32,910 bases of DNA from assembly GCA_945862285.1 (NCBI GenBank), contig CAMAYN010000019.1, forward strand, positions 1 to 32,910. Reading direction: 5' to 3'. A program made the translations under genes and the position numbers. Positions within the stretch are counted from its first letter, which is position 1. Each line of letters begins with the position of its first letter. Shown here in pieces: positions 6,454 to 13,980 of this stretch. The stretch is from Akkermansia muciniphila (GTDB taxonomy: Bacteria > Verrucomicrobiota > Verrucomicrobiia > Verrucomicrobiales > Akkermansiaceae). The notes under the pieces are model-generated. The model was not told where the DNA came from. It saw only the letters and a list, made by a program, of their open reading frames with translations, and searched no databases.

Positions 6454-7815
6454 TTATTTTTTCAGACTATCCTTAATTTCATCAAGCAAGGCAGTGGCGA
6501 GTTTGGCAGTCCAGTAGCGAACGGTTTCGGGATCGCGGTGCTCAACCATAACGCGGGCTTTGTTTTCTGTTCCGGAGTAGCGGATGAGATGTCGCCCTTC
6601 TTTGCCAAATGCGGTGGCGGCTTCGGCAAGAAGTTTCTGGAAATGGGGAAGGGAATCTAAATCGGGTTTGGCGGGAACGCTGAAGCTTTCCAGCTTTTGC
6701 GGGTATTCTTCCATGCAGTCGGCGAGGACATGGAGGGGTGATTTTTCCTCTTGCATCATGCGCAGAACTTGCAAGGCGGAGAGTATGCCGTCGCCTGTGG
6801 TGGCGTGGTCGGCAAAGATCAGGTGGCCGGAATTTTCCCCACCGAAGGAATGGTCGTGTTGGCGCAGCGCCTCGATGACTTGTCGATCACCCACGCCGGT
6901 GGTGATGACTTCTATGCCGGCGGCGGTCATGGCGGCGTGTAGTCCAAGATTGCTCATCACGGTTACGGCGATGGTGTTGCCGCGGAGTTGGTCGCGTTTT
7001 TTTAGGGCAAGGGCGGTGAGTGCCATGATGCGATCTCCGCTGACGACATTGCCTTGCGCATCGGTAAAGATCACGCGGTCGGCATCGCCATCGAAGCTGA
7101 TGCCGAGATCCGCTTGGTGCTGGGTGACGAGAGCCGCTGCTTGTTCGGGATGGAGGGCACCGCAGTTGGCGTTGATGTTCATGCCGTCTGGCTGAGTCGC
7201 CATGGTGATGACTTCGGCGCCGAGTTCGCGAAAAATCAATGGCGCCACGTAGTAAGCGGCTCCATTGCCGCAATCGACGACAATTTTTAATCCGTGCAGT
7301 GATACGTTATCGGCGGTGTATTTGGCATATTCGATGTAGCGTCCGCGAGCATCATCAATGCGGGTGGCTTTGCCGATGTGTTTGGCATCGACGTGAGTAT
7401 CGGGCGATGTGGGATCGAGGATGTATTTTTCGATGGCGAGTTCTAGGTCGTCGTTGAGTTTATAGCCATCGGCGCCGAAGATTTTTAAGCCGTTATCTTC
7501 AAAGGGATTATGCGATGCCGTGAGCATGATGCCAGCGGCACAGCCCATAGAAGTGGTAAGGTGAGCGACGGCGGGGGTGGGCATGGGGCCTACGAGAAAG
7601 ACATCCATGCCGGAGGCAACGAGTCCGCTGGTAAGTGCTGTTTCCAACATGTAGCCGGAAATGCGGGTGTCTTTGCCGATGATCACTCGCTGGCGTGGCT
7701 TTTCTGGATTGGCGAGAACGTGGGTAATCGCTTTCCCTGCGCGCAAGGCAATTTCAGGCGTGATCGGGTATTGGTTGGCGGTGCCACGTATGCCATCAGT
7801 GCCGAAGAGTTTCAT
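6454..7815 (-). CDS. glmM: Phosphoglucosamine mutase
   Basis: GlmM converts glucosamine-6-phosphate to glucosamine-1-phosphate, feeding UDP-GlcNAc for peptidoglycan and lipopolysaccharide. The 453-residue product from the ATG at 7815 begins MKLFGTDGIRG, the family N-terminus; a 13-codon upstream extension is possible but unlikely. Key motifs are all present: TASHNP at 99-104 with the phosphorylated Ser101, the metal-binding DGDADR at 242-247, the sugar-binding GGENSGH at 325-331 and the phosphate-binding RYSGTEN at 412-418. The GlmM-type spacing and length separate it from phosphoglucomutase/phosphomannomutase. It is preceded on the same strand by the DUF5069 gene (84-bp gap) and followed 14 bp later by a lipoprotein gene. 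Confidence 0.96.
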   Translation of the reverse strand: MKLFGTDGIRGTANQYPITPEIALRAGKAITHVLANPEKPRQRVIIGKDTRISGYMLETALTSGLVASGMDVFLVGPMPTPAVAHLTTSMGCAAGIMLTASHNPFEDNGLKIFGADGYKLNDDLELAIEKYILDPTSPDTHVDAKHIGKATRIDDARGRYIEYAKYTADNVSLHGLKIVVDCGNGAAYYVAPLIFRELGAEVITMATQPDGMNINANCGALHPEQAAALVTQHQADLGISFDGDADRVIFTDAQGNVVSGDRIMALTALALKKRDQLRGNTIAVTVMSNLGLHAAMTAAGIEVITTGVGDRQVIEALRQHDHSFGGENSGHLIFADHATTGDGILSALQVLRMMQEEKSPLHVLADCMEEYPQKLESFSVPAKPDLDSLPHFQKLLAEAATAFGKEGRHLIRYSGTENKARVMVEHRDPETVRYWTAKLATALLDEIKDSLKK

Positions 7816-7899
7816 GATGGGGAGTTTATAAACGTAAATTCCATCATTGCCCAATGGAAACTGTATAAATCATTCTGAGGATGCTGCTATGCGGAAGTG

Positions 7900-8403
7900 T
7901 TATTTTTCCACGAGTCGAAGGATCAGTTGATCATCCCCGGCAGCGGCCCAGACGTGGCGGAGGAAGTCCGCAGGATGGATGTTGCCGTTTTTTTCGAGAA
8001 AATTACGATCGCCGCCACAGCCGTACATGATGTCAGGATCTAATTCCCCGCGGAGTTTGGCTTTCGCTTTTGCGAGAATGCGCGGCAAGTAACTGATGCC
8101 ACCGAGTGTATCGCCAAATGTGGGCAGATCGGCGGGCATGAGGCGTGCGGGCGAAGGTATGCTGCCCTGAACAACCAGAAAATAATCGCGGCGAACGGCG
8201 GCGATGAGCAATGCGGTTTCGGGACTGGGCGCGCCGTAATCATTGAGGTCTTCGACGAAATCGTAAAATTCGCGTTCGCCGTAGCCGATCGACGCAAGAA
8301 ATGCTTGATCGGCATCGGAGTAATAACTGGCGAAATTTTTATCGCCTGCGGCATGAAGTGCTAGGCATTTGGCATGGAGTGTTAAGAAGGTTTTGTCCCA
8401 CAT
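7900..8403 (-). CDS. DUF5069 domain protein
   Basis: The 167-residue protein carries the DUF5069 signature in its second half: GGISYLPRILAKAKAKL at about residues 101-117, followed by GELDPD, and a C-terminal 'FLRHVWAAAGDDQLILRLV' segment. The N-terminal ~85 residues (FYDFVEDLNDYG, RRDYFL) look like the extension seen in relatives of the same family. The fold and function are not known. It is soluble, with no signal peptide. It lies 15 bp after the KamA-like gene, so the two are almost certainly co-transcribed. It may be functionally linked to that enzyme or to glmM, but this rests only on gene order. Confidence 0.82.
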   Translation of the reverse strand: MWDKTFLTLHAKCLALHAAGDKNFASYYSDADQAFLASIGYGEREFYDFVEDLNDYGAPSPETALLIAAVRRDYFLVVQGSIPSPARLMPADLPTFGDTLGGISYLPRILAKAKAKLRGELDPDIMYGCGGDRNFLEKNGNIHPADFLRHVWAAAGDDQLILRLVEK

Positions 8404-8418
8404 AGGATTTTTGATCGA

Positions 8419-9636
8419 TTAAATGGTTGAAGTTGTTTGTTCGTGAAGCGATTTGAGAATGTGATTAGGAATTGGTGTGGGATCTGGGTATTCGTAGATT
8501 TCCTTTTTGTAATTGCGCAGGATCACACGTCCGTGTTGCTGGCTGACGATGTAATCGGGATTAATGGGGATTTTCCCACCTCCGCCAGGGCCATCGATGA
8601 CGTATTGGGGGATGCCATAACCGGTTGTGTGGCCACGGAGTTGCTCCATAATATCGATGCCCTGCCCTAGCGGAGTTCTCAGGTGAGATGACCCTTGAAT
8701 GAGATCGCATTGGTAGAGGTAATACGGTCTCACACGGCAGATGAGCAGTTTATGCAATAGGGCTCGCATGATTTCGGGATCGTCATTTACGCCTTTGAGG
8801 AGGACGGATTGATTGCCCATGGGAATGCCCGCATCGGCCAGGCGATTGAGCGCGGATTGTACCTCGGTAGTGATTTCCTTTGGGTGATTGGTATGAATGG
8901 AAATGAAGAGCGGATGGTATTTCCGCAGCATTTCGCAAAGTTTGGGGGTAATCCGTTGCGGCAGGAATAGGGGAATGCGCGAACCGATGCGAATGAACTG
9001 GATGTGGGGGATGGCGTATAGGCGGGAGAGAATGCGTTCCAGACGATCATCCGATAGAAGCAGCGGATCGCCGCCGGAGAGCAGGACATCGCGGACTTGT
9101 GGCGTGCGCTCTAGGTATTGAAAAACCGCTTCCCATTGGATTTCCAGTTGTTGGTCGCCCACGCCAGAAACGACGCGTGAGCGTGTGCAGTAACGGCAAT
9201 AAGAAGCACAACGGTCAGTAACGAGAAATAAAACACGATCGGGATACCGATGCACGAGTCCAGGCACGGGCATGTGTTGATCTTCTCCGCAAGGATCAGC
9301 GAGTTCTTCGGGTGCCGTCCATGCCTCTTCCATCCGCGGGATGACTTGGCGGCGAATCGGGCAGGCTGGATTTTTCCGATCGATGATTGAGAAAAATTGT
9401 GGCGTAATGGACATGGCAAGTTTGTTGCCAGCAAGCAGAACACCAGCTCGCTCTTCGGGCGTAAGCGTCATTTTTTCTTCGAGAGACGAAAGAGAATTGA
9501 TGCGGTTTTTGAGCTGCCATTTTGCATCGTTCCATTCATCGTTCGTTACATCAGGCCAAAGGTTGCGCGGCGCAGGCTGGAATGTAATGAGTGATTCGTA
9601 TTGATTATCCATTTCGTCCGGCAAAAATAATGGCAT
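8419..9636 (-). CDS. KamA-family radical SAM aminomutase (lysine 2,3-aminomutase-like)
   Basis: The enzyme family uses S-adenosylmethionine, a 4Fe-4S cluster and pyridoxal phosphate to move an amino group, classically converting L-lysine to beta-lysine. The 405 residues contain the cluster motif CxxxCxxC (Cys143, 147, 150), a GGDPL motif at 188-192 of the SAM site, and GGGGK at 351-355 with the likely PLP lysine 355. Length and order match KamA rather than the shorter EpmB. Odd point: there is no cysteine after Lys355, whereas clostridial lysine 2,3-aminomutase has a zinc-binding cysteine cluster in that tail, so the oligomer or substrate may differ. Lysine is the best guess; glutamate 2,3-aminomutase or a protein-modifying role is possible. 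It heads the minus-strand group with DUF5069 and glmM. Confidence 0.88.
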   Translation of the reverse strand: MPLFLPDEMDNQYESLITFQPAPRNLWPDVTNDEWNDAKWQLKNRINSLSSLEEKMTLTPEERAGVLLAGNKLAMSITPQFFSIIDRKNPACPIRRQVIPRMEEAWTAPEELADPCGEDQHMPVPGLVHRYPDRVLFLVTDRCASYCRYCTRSRVVSGVGDQQLEIQWEAVFQYLERTPQVRDVLLSGGDPLLLSDDRLERILSRLYAIPHIQFIRIGSRIPLFLPQRITPKLCEMLRKYHPLFISIHTNHPKEITTEVQSALNRLADAGIPMGNQSVLLKGVNDDPEIMRALLHKLLICRVRPYYLYQCDLIQGSSHLRTPLGQGIDIMEQLRGHTTGYGIPQYVIDGPGGGGKIPINPDYIVSQQHGRVILRNYKKEIYEYPDPTPIPNHILKSLHEQTTSTI

Positions 9637-9718
9637 TTTCTATGATGTCAAATCACCAATGAAGGGGTGAGAGGGCGATGCACGTCTAGTGGTCATGTGA
9701 AATTTCTACTTGTTGCCG

Positions 9719-10840
9719 ATGAAGGTGTTGGACTACGTTCTCGCCGCAATGATCTATTTTGTTTTTCTGATCGTTATAGGATTAGTATTACTCGTGGTGG
9801 GAGCGGATCTTTTAGTGAAGGGGGCGGCACGATTGGCTTTATCATTTGGGGTATCATCGCTAGTGGTGGGCTTAACGGTGGTGGCCTTTGGCACGAGTGC
9901 GCCAGAAATGAGTGTGAGTGTGATGTCGGCTTATAATGGCCAATCGGAGATGGCGGTAGGAAACATCGTAGGGAGTAATATTTTTAACGTGCTATTTATT
10001 TTGGGTCTGGCTGCCATGATTGCGCCGTTGGTGATTTCTAAGCAACTCGTGCGACTTGATGTGCCAGTGATGATTGGTGCGTCGGGCTTGCTGTATCTCA
10101 TTTGTCGCGATGGCGTGATTTCGCGCGTCGATGGCATGATCTTGTTTGCCTGTGGTGTGGCCTATACCTGCTGGCTAATTCAGATGAGCCGCAAGGCATC
10201 GAATCAACTGCCCCCACGAGAAAGCGAAGAGAAACCGGGGAAGAAAAAAGGTGGAAATTGGATGAATCTGTTGCTGATTGCAGTGGGCTTAGTGTTGCTC
10301 GTTTTGGGTTCAAAATATCTCGTGCAAGGTGCGATCGCCATTGCCAAGCAGTTTGGCATTAGCGAGGCAATTATCGGTCTAACGATTGTAGCAGCGGGAA
10401 CGTCATTGCCAGAAGTGGCGACTTCTTTGATGGCGACGATCAAAGGCGAGCGAGACATTGCGGTGGGAAATGTGGTGGGGAGTAATACGTTTAATATTTT
10501 TTCTGTTGCAGGTCTGTCAGCCTGTGTTGCTCCTAGCGGGCTCACCGTCGCGCAGCCGATCTTGTTTTTCGACATTCCGTTTATGGTGGTGGTCGCGGTG
10601 GTTTGCTTGCCGCTGTTTGTAACCGGTTTGCGACTAGAACGATGGAACGGGGCATTGTTCTTGTTTTACTACATCGCCTACACCGTTTATTTGATTTTAG
10701 CCGCGCAGCAACATGACGGGCTGAGCACCTTTAGCACGATGATGTTTCGCTTTGTCGCTCCATTGACTGCGGTAATGATTCTGGTGCCGTTGTTGTTAGA
10801 GTGGGAAAAATACCGGGGAAGAAACGGCACAGAAAGCTAG
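9719..10840 (+). CDS. CaCA-family sodium/calcium (cation) exchanger
   Basis: This is a 373-residue inner-membrane protein with two homologous halves, each carrying an alpha-repeat: GLTVVAFGTSAPE at residues 51-63 with GNIVGSNIFN at 81-90, and GLTIVAAGTSLPE at 220-232 with GNVVGSNTFN at 250-259. These define the YrbG/CaxA-like calcium/cation antiporters, whose conserved acidic and Asn residues bind the ion. About ten hydrophobic segments are visible, split by a Lys/Glu-rich cytoplasmic loop (about 160-180). I chose ATG 9719; a TTG at 9710 is in frame but adds only three residues. It is divergent from the kamA-like gene (82-bp gap) and convergent with rsmI, so probably a single-gene unit. The ion (Ca2+ with Na+ or H+) cannot be told from sequence alone. 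Confidence 0.92.
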   Translation: MKVLDYVLAAMIYFVFLIVIGLVLLVVGADLLVKGAARLALSFGVSSLVVGLTVVAFGTSAPEMSVSVMSAYNGQSEMAVGNIVGSNIFNVLFILGLAAMIAPLVISKQLVRLDVPVMIGASGLLYLICRDGVISRVDGMILFACGVAYTCWLIQMSRKASNQLPPRESEEKPGKKKGGNWMNLLLIAVGLVLLVLGSKYLVQGAIAIAKQFGISEAIIGLTIVAAGTSLPEVATSLMATIKGERDIAVGNVVGSNTFNIFSVAGLSACVAPSGLTVAQPILFFDIPFMVVVAVVCLPLFVTGLRLERWNGALFLFYYIAYTVYLILAAQQHDGLSTFSTMMFRFVAPLTAVMILVPLLLEWEKYRGRNGTES

Positions 10841-10865
10841 GAAGCGTGACGCAGAGCTTGCGTAG

Positions 10866-11570
10866 TTAGGATTTTGGATGAATGAGGAAGACGATTTCAC
10901 CCTTGGGGGGGTGGGCCGAAAACCAATGGTAGAGGGCGGTGGCGGTGGCGCGGTGGAAGGTTTCGAATTTTTTTGTTAGTTCGCGAGCGACACAGCAATG
11001 CGTTTCTGGGGCTTGTTGGTGGAGGATTTCCAAGGTAGATAAAAGCCGATGGGGGGACTCAAAGAAGATGTGGGTGACGGGGGCGGCGGCGGCATCTAGC
11101 AAGACTTGGGCGCGGCGGCCTTTTTTGATGGGAAGAAAACCGCCAAAGGTGAAGGAATGGCAGGGGAATCCTGAGCCGATGAGGGCATTAAGAATGGCGG
11201 ATGGCCCGGGGAGGACGTGATAGGGAATTTGCTCTTTGATGCAGTGCTGAATGAGGCGGTAGCCAGGATCAGAAATGCCAGGCATGCCGGCATCAGTAAT
11301 GACGGCTAGACATTCACCAGCTTGGAGCATGCTGATGATTTCAGGAATACGGCGTTGTTCGTTGTGCTCGTGGAGGGAAATGAGCGGCTTATGGATGCCG
11401 TGGTGTTGGAGCAGCGGCGAGGAGTGGCGCGTGTCTTCACAGGCGATGCGATCGACGTGTCGCAGCACATTGATGGCGTGAAGAGTGATGTCATCGCGGT
11501 GGCCGATGGGGGTGGGCACGAGGTAAATCGTTCCCGGTGTGACGGGGAGCGGTGGATCGGTTTGCTCCAT
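10866..11570 (-). CDS. rsmI: 16S rRNA (cytidine1402-2'-O)-methyltransferase, short form
   Basis: RsmI methylates the 2'-OH of C1402 in the ribosomal decoding centre. The product begins GTIYLVPTPIGHRDD, continues with RIACEDTRHS, TDAGMPGISDPG (SAM-binding loop) and GPSAILNALIGSG, and ends with GEIVFLI, all in the order of the tetrapyrrole-methylase fold of RsmI. At 234 residues it stops at the end of the methylase domain; the E. coli protein has about 50 more residues, so the C-terminal extension is missing. It is the last gene of the proC-bamD-lptE-rsmI run, 22 bp after lptE. Identity is secure. Confidence 0.94.
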   Translation of the reverse strand: MEQTDPPLPVTPGTIYLVPTPIGHRDDITLHAINVLRHVDRIACEDTRHSSPLLQHHGIHKPLISLHEHNEQRRIPEIISMLQAGECLAVITDAGMPGISDPGYRLIQHCIKEQIPYHVLPGPSAILNALIGSGFPCHSFTFGGFLPIKKGRRAQVLLDAAAAPVTHIFFESPHRLLSTLEILHQQAPETHCCVARELTKKFETFHRATATALYHWFSAHPPKGEIVFLIHPKS

Positions 11571-11592
11571 GAGGAAGAGTGGAAAAGCGGAG

Positions 11593-12123
11593 TTAGTAGT
11601 CGTCGGTTAAACGACCAATGATTTGTTTGCAGGCTCGCTGCATGGCATCGGGCAAGGCATTATTGCGGGCGGTTTGTTGGTTGGCATCGATGGCGAAGCG
11701 GGAAGTGCCACGGGAAATGCCGGATTTGATCACTTTGATCGGGTTTTTCGCATCGATAAGTTCCCAGGATAAGGTGACGGTATTTTGCATTTCCTCGGAG
11801 CGCAGGGTATCGAGACGTGTGGCGCGGACTTGATTGTAGGAAATATTAGCGAGTTTACCACGGAGGATGGCGTCTGCTCCATCGATGCCGGATAAAACGT
11901 AGGTACCATCCAGAAGAATGGCATCCGTCATCGAGTTGGTGGCGATGGATTCGCCGCGGATGGTGATGGTTTCATTCTCGAAAAGCGGCACATGGATGCG
12001 TTGAACATTTTTCATGGCAGCAGGTTTTGATCTCCCTTGGATGCTGTAACCCGCGCAGGAGTTGAGCGCTGCGGCGCAGAGAATTGTGATGCCGAGATGG
12101 AAGATGAATGAATGGCGAGTCAT
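11593..12123 (-). CDS. LptE-like LPS-assembly lipoprotein
   Basis: The 176-residue product has a signal peptide ending in LNSC with the lipidated Cys at 23, then CAGYSIQGRSKP, and 'VQRIHVPLFENETI' followed by a helix that ends the first beta-alpha unit. This is the pattern of LptE, the outer-membrane lipoprotein that plugs LptD and delivers lipopolysaccharide to the cell surface. Sequence conservation in this family is weak, so the call rests on size, lipobox and the N-terminal pattern. The neighbour 13 bp upstream is a BamD-like lipoprotein, which supports an outer-membrane assembly role. LptD is not in the window. Confidence 0.75.
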   Translation of the reverse strand: MTRHSFIFHLGITILCAAALNSCAGYSIQGRSKPAAMKNVQRIHVPLFENETITIRGESIATNSMTDAILLDGTYVLSGIDGADAILRGKLANISYNQVRATRLDTLRSEEMQNTVTLSWELIDAKNPIKVIKSGISRGTSRFAIDANQQTARNNALPDAMQRACKQIIGRLTDDY

Positions 12124-12136
12124 GAAATCGGGTGGG

Positions 12137-13072
12137 CTATTTGAGCTTTTCTAGGGCGGCTTTTGCTTGGTCGTGAAGTGAGCCGGAGCCATGTTTTTTC
12201 ATGACTTCTTGGTAGTAAAATCGAGCGGATTCGATGTCGCCTTTGCGTTGGTAGAATTTGGCAACATCGAGGGAGCGTTGCACGTCTTGATTTTTCAGCA
12301 AGTCGAGTTGTTTTTTTACCTCAGCGGTGCGGGGTTTGTCGGGGAAAAAGTTGAGATAGTCATCGAAGACTTCGCGGGCGCGGTCGAGGTTGCCACTGTC
12401 TTGGTTGCCTTTGCGGGCTTCTTCGAGGAGAATCATGCCAGTGCGGTATTGGGCTTCGTGCGCTTGGCTATCGTCCGGCCAATCTTCTACGAGTTTTTTG
12501 TATTCCTTGATGGCGAGGGGAATTTTTTCATGTTGTTGATAGATTTCCGCGATACGAAATTGAGCTCGTGCGGCGTTTTTCGATTGTGGAGCCGAATCGC
12601 GCAGGGTTTCGAGGATTTTGATCATGTCAGAGTAATCGACATTTCGAGAGAAAATGAGACCGGTTTTGATTCGACCAGCGAAGGCATCTTCGGCGATGGC
12701 ATTTTCGCGAGCGAGTGCTTGCGAGTAGAGTCCGCTATTTTGGTATCGATTTACGACATCGCTATAGGCGGTGAAGGCTTCGAGTGGTTTGCCGAGTTGC
12801 TCTTGGAGTTGTGCTTGGCGGAAGCGTGCGGCGGCGGCATCGTGCGCGGTGGGGTAGCGATCTGCCATTTTTTTGTAGAGGGCGCAGGCTTTTTTGCTTT
12901 TTCCTGCTTGGTCAGCCGTTTGGGCGTACTGGTAGAGTTCGTGTGCTCGACCGCTGGAAGCATTGACGAGGCCTAAGAGTGGAGGGGTATCATCGGTATC
13001 ATTTCCACATGAAATGAGGGCGAATGAGCTAATGAAGGCGGAAAATAGAGCGAGGCGAGGTAGATGAATCAT
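12137..13072 (-). CDS. BamD-like outer-membrane assembly lipoprotein (TPR)
   Basis: This is a 311-residue protein with a lipoprotein signal (ALISC, Cys at 22) and several tetratricopeptide-like helical repeats, for example 'ACALYKKMADRYPTAHDA', 'AIKEYKKLVEDWPDDSQA' and 'AREVFDDYLNFFPDKPRT', each with the A..Y/F....YP spacing of BamD/YfiO repeats. BamD is the essential partner of the BAM machine that inserts beta-barrel proteins. At 311 it is longer than E. coli BamD (245), with an extra repeat near the C-terminus, so a related outer-membrane TPR lipoprotein remains possible. The gene sits between proC (18-bp gap) and the LptE-like gene (13-bp gap). No bamA is visible. Confidence 0.75.
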   Translation of the reverse strand: MIHLPRLALFSAFISSFALISCGNDTDDTPPLLGLVNASSGRAHELYQYAQTADQAGKSKKACALYKKMADRYPTAHDAAAARFRQAQLQEQLGKPLEAFTAYSDVVNRYQNSGLYSQALARENAIAEDAFAGRIKTGLIFSRNVDYSDMIKILETLRDSAPQSKNAARAQFRIAEIYQQHEKIPLAIKEYKKLVEDWPDDSQAHEAQYRTGMILLEEARKGNQDSGNLDRAREVFDDYLNFFPDKPRTAEVKKQLDLLKNQDVQRSLDVAKFYQRKGDIESARFYYQEVMKKHGSGSLHDQAKAALEKLK

Positions 13073-13090
13073 CTGAGGAATAGGTAGGGA

Positions 13091-13900
13091 TTACGATAGG
13101 GAAGAGAGTTCTTTGGAGCGTTGCGTGGCGGCGGATACGGCTTCATGGAGGGCATGGCGGAGGCCGTTTTTTTCTAAGGCGGCAATGGCGGCAATGGTAG
13201 TGCCAGCGGGTGAGGCTACCATATCGCGCAGGGCGGCGGGATGCATTCCTGTTTCGAGGACCATGGCGGCGGCACCGAGGATGGTTTGGGCGGCGAGTTC
13301 GAGGGATTTTTGACGAGATAGGCCTTGTTTTACACCTGCATCGGCGAGAGCTTCAATGACCATGAATCCGTAGGCTGGGCCAGAGCCTGATAGTCCGGTG
13401 ACGGCATCGAGCAGGGATTCAGATACCTCGGTAGCAATGCCTACGGCGGCGAGGATGGTATGAGTGATTTTTTGATCATCGGGCGTGGCGAGTGTGCCGA
13501 GACAGTAGGCGGATGCGCCTTTTCCGACCAAGGCGGGAGTATTCGGCATGGTGCGAATGACGCGGGCATTTTCGGGAAGCAATTTTTCTAAGCGCGAAAG
13601 CGTGACACCAGCGGCGAGTGAAATGACGAGTGCGGGGCGTCCGGCGAGTGCATGTGTGAGCGATTCGCAGGCGGTGGCAATATCTTGCGGCTTAGTGGCG
13701 AGGAGAAATGTGTCACAATTTTCCGCAAGCTGAAGGAAGGAAGTCGCATGGTGGGCTTTGGTGCTGGCGGAAAACGCGACGGTTGCTGCATCGATGGCAT
13801 CGATACCCCAAACGTTTTGTGGCAACAGCACATTACAACGAATGGCGCCACTAACTAATGCTGTGCCCATTTTCCCACATCCAATCACGCCTAAGTGCAT
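13091..13900 (-). CDS. proC: Pyrroline-5-carboxylate reductase
   Basis: ProC carries out the last step of proline synthesis, reducing pyrroline-5-carboxylate with NAD(P)H. The 269-residue product opens with the dinucleotide-binding GVIGCGKMGTALV, has RTMPNTPA in the middle and ends with the dimerisation/active-site segment TGLSGSGPAYGF. The length equals that of typical ProC. It is the first gene of the minus-strand run proC-bamD-lptE-rsmI, whose promoter should lie in the 80-bp gap to the divergent TPR gene at 13981. Start ATG 13900 is fixed by the Rossmann motif at its N-terminus. Confidence 0.95.
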   Translation of the reverse strand: MHLGVIGCGKMGTALVSGAIRCNVLLPQNVWGIDAIDAATVAFSASTKAHHATSFLQLAENCDTFLLATKPQDIATACESLTHALAGRPALVISLAAGVTLSRLEKLLPENARVIRTMPNTPALVGKGASAYCLGTLATPDDQKITHTILAAVGIATEVSESLLDAVTGLSGSGPAYGFMVIEALADAGVKQGLSRQKSLELAAQTILGAAAMVLETGMHPAALRDMVASPAGTTIAAIAALEKNGLRHALHEAVSAATQRSKELSSLS

Positions 13901-13980
13901 GCGGCGAGTATAGGCAATGAAGCTGGTGAGATGCGAGCGATTTTTCTTGGTTTACGGTATTTTTCATGCCATGAGCGGGC

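Noticed and set aside
12191-12976. Long plus-strand frame inside the bamD-like gene
   Set aside because: It is antisense to a well-supported lipoprotein gene with TPR motifs and has no recognisable protein of its own.
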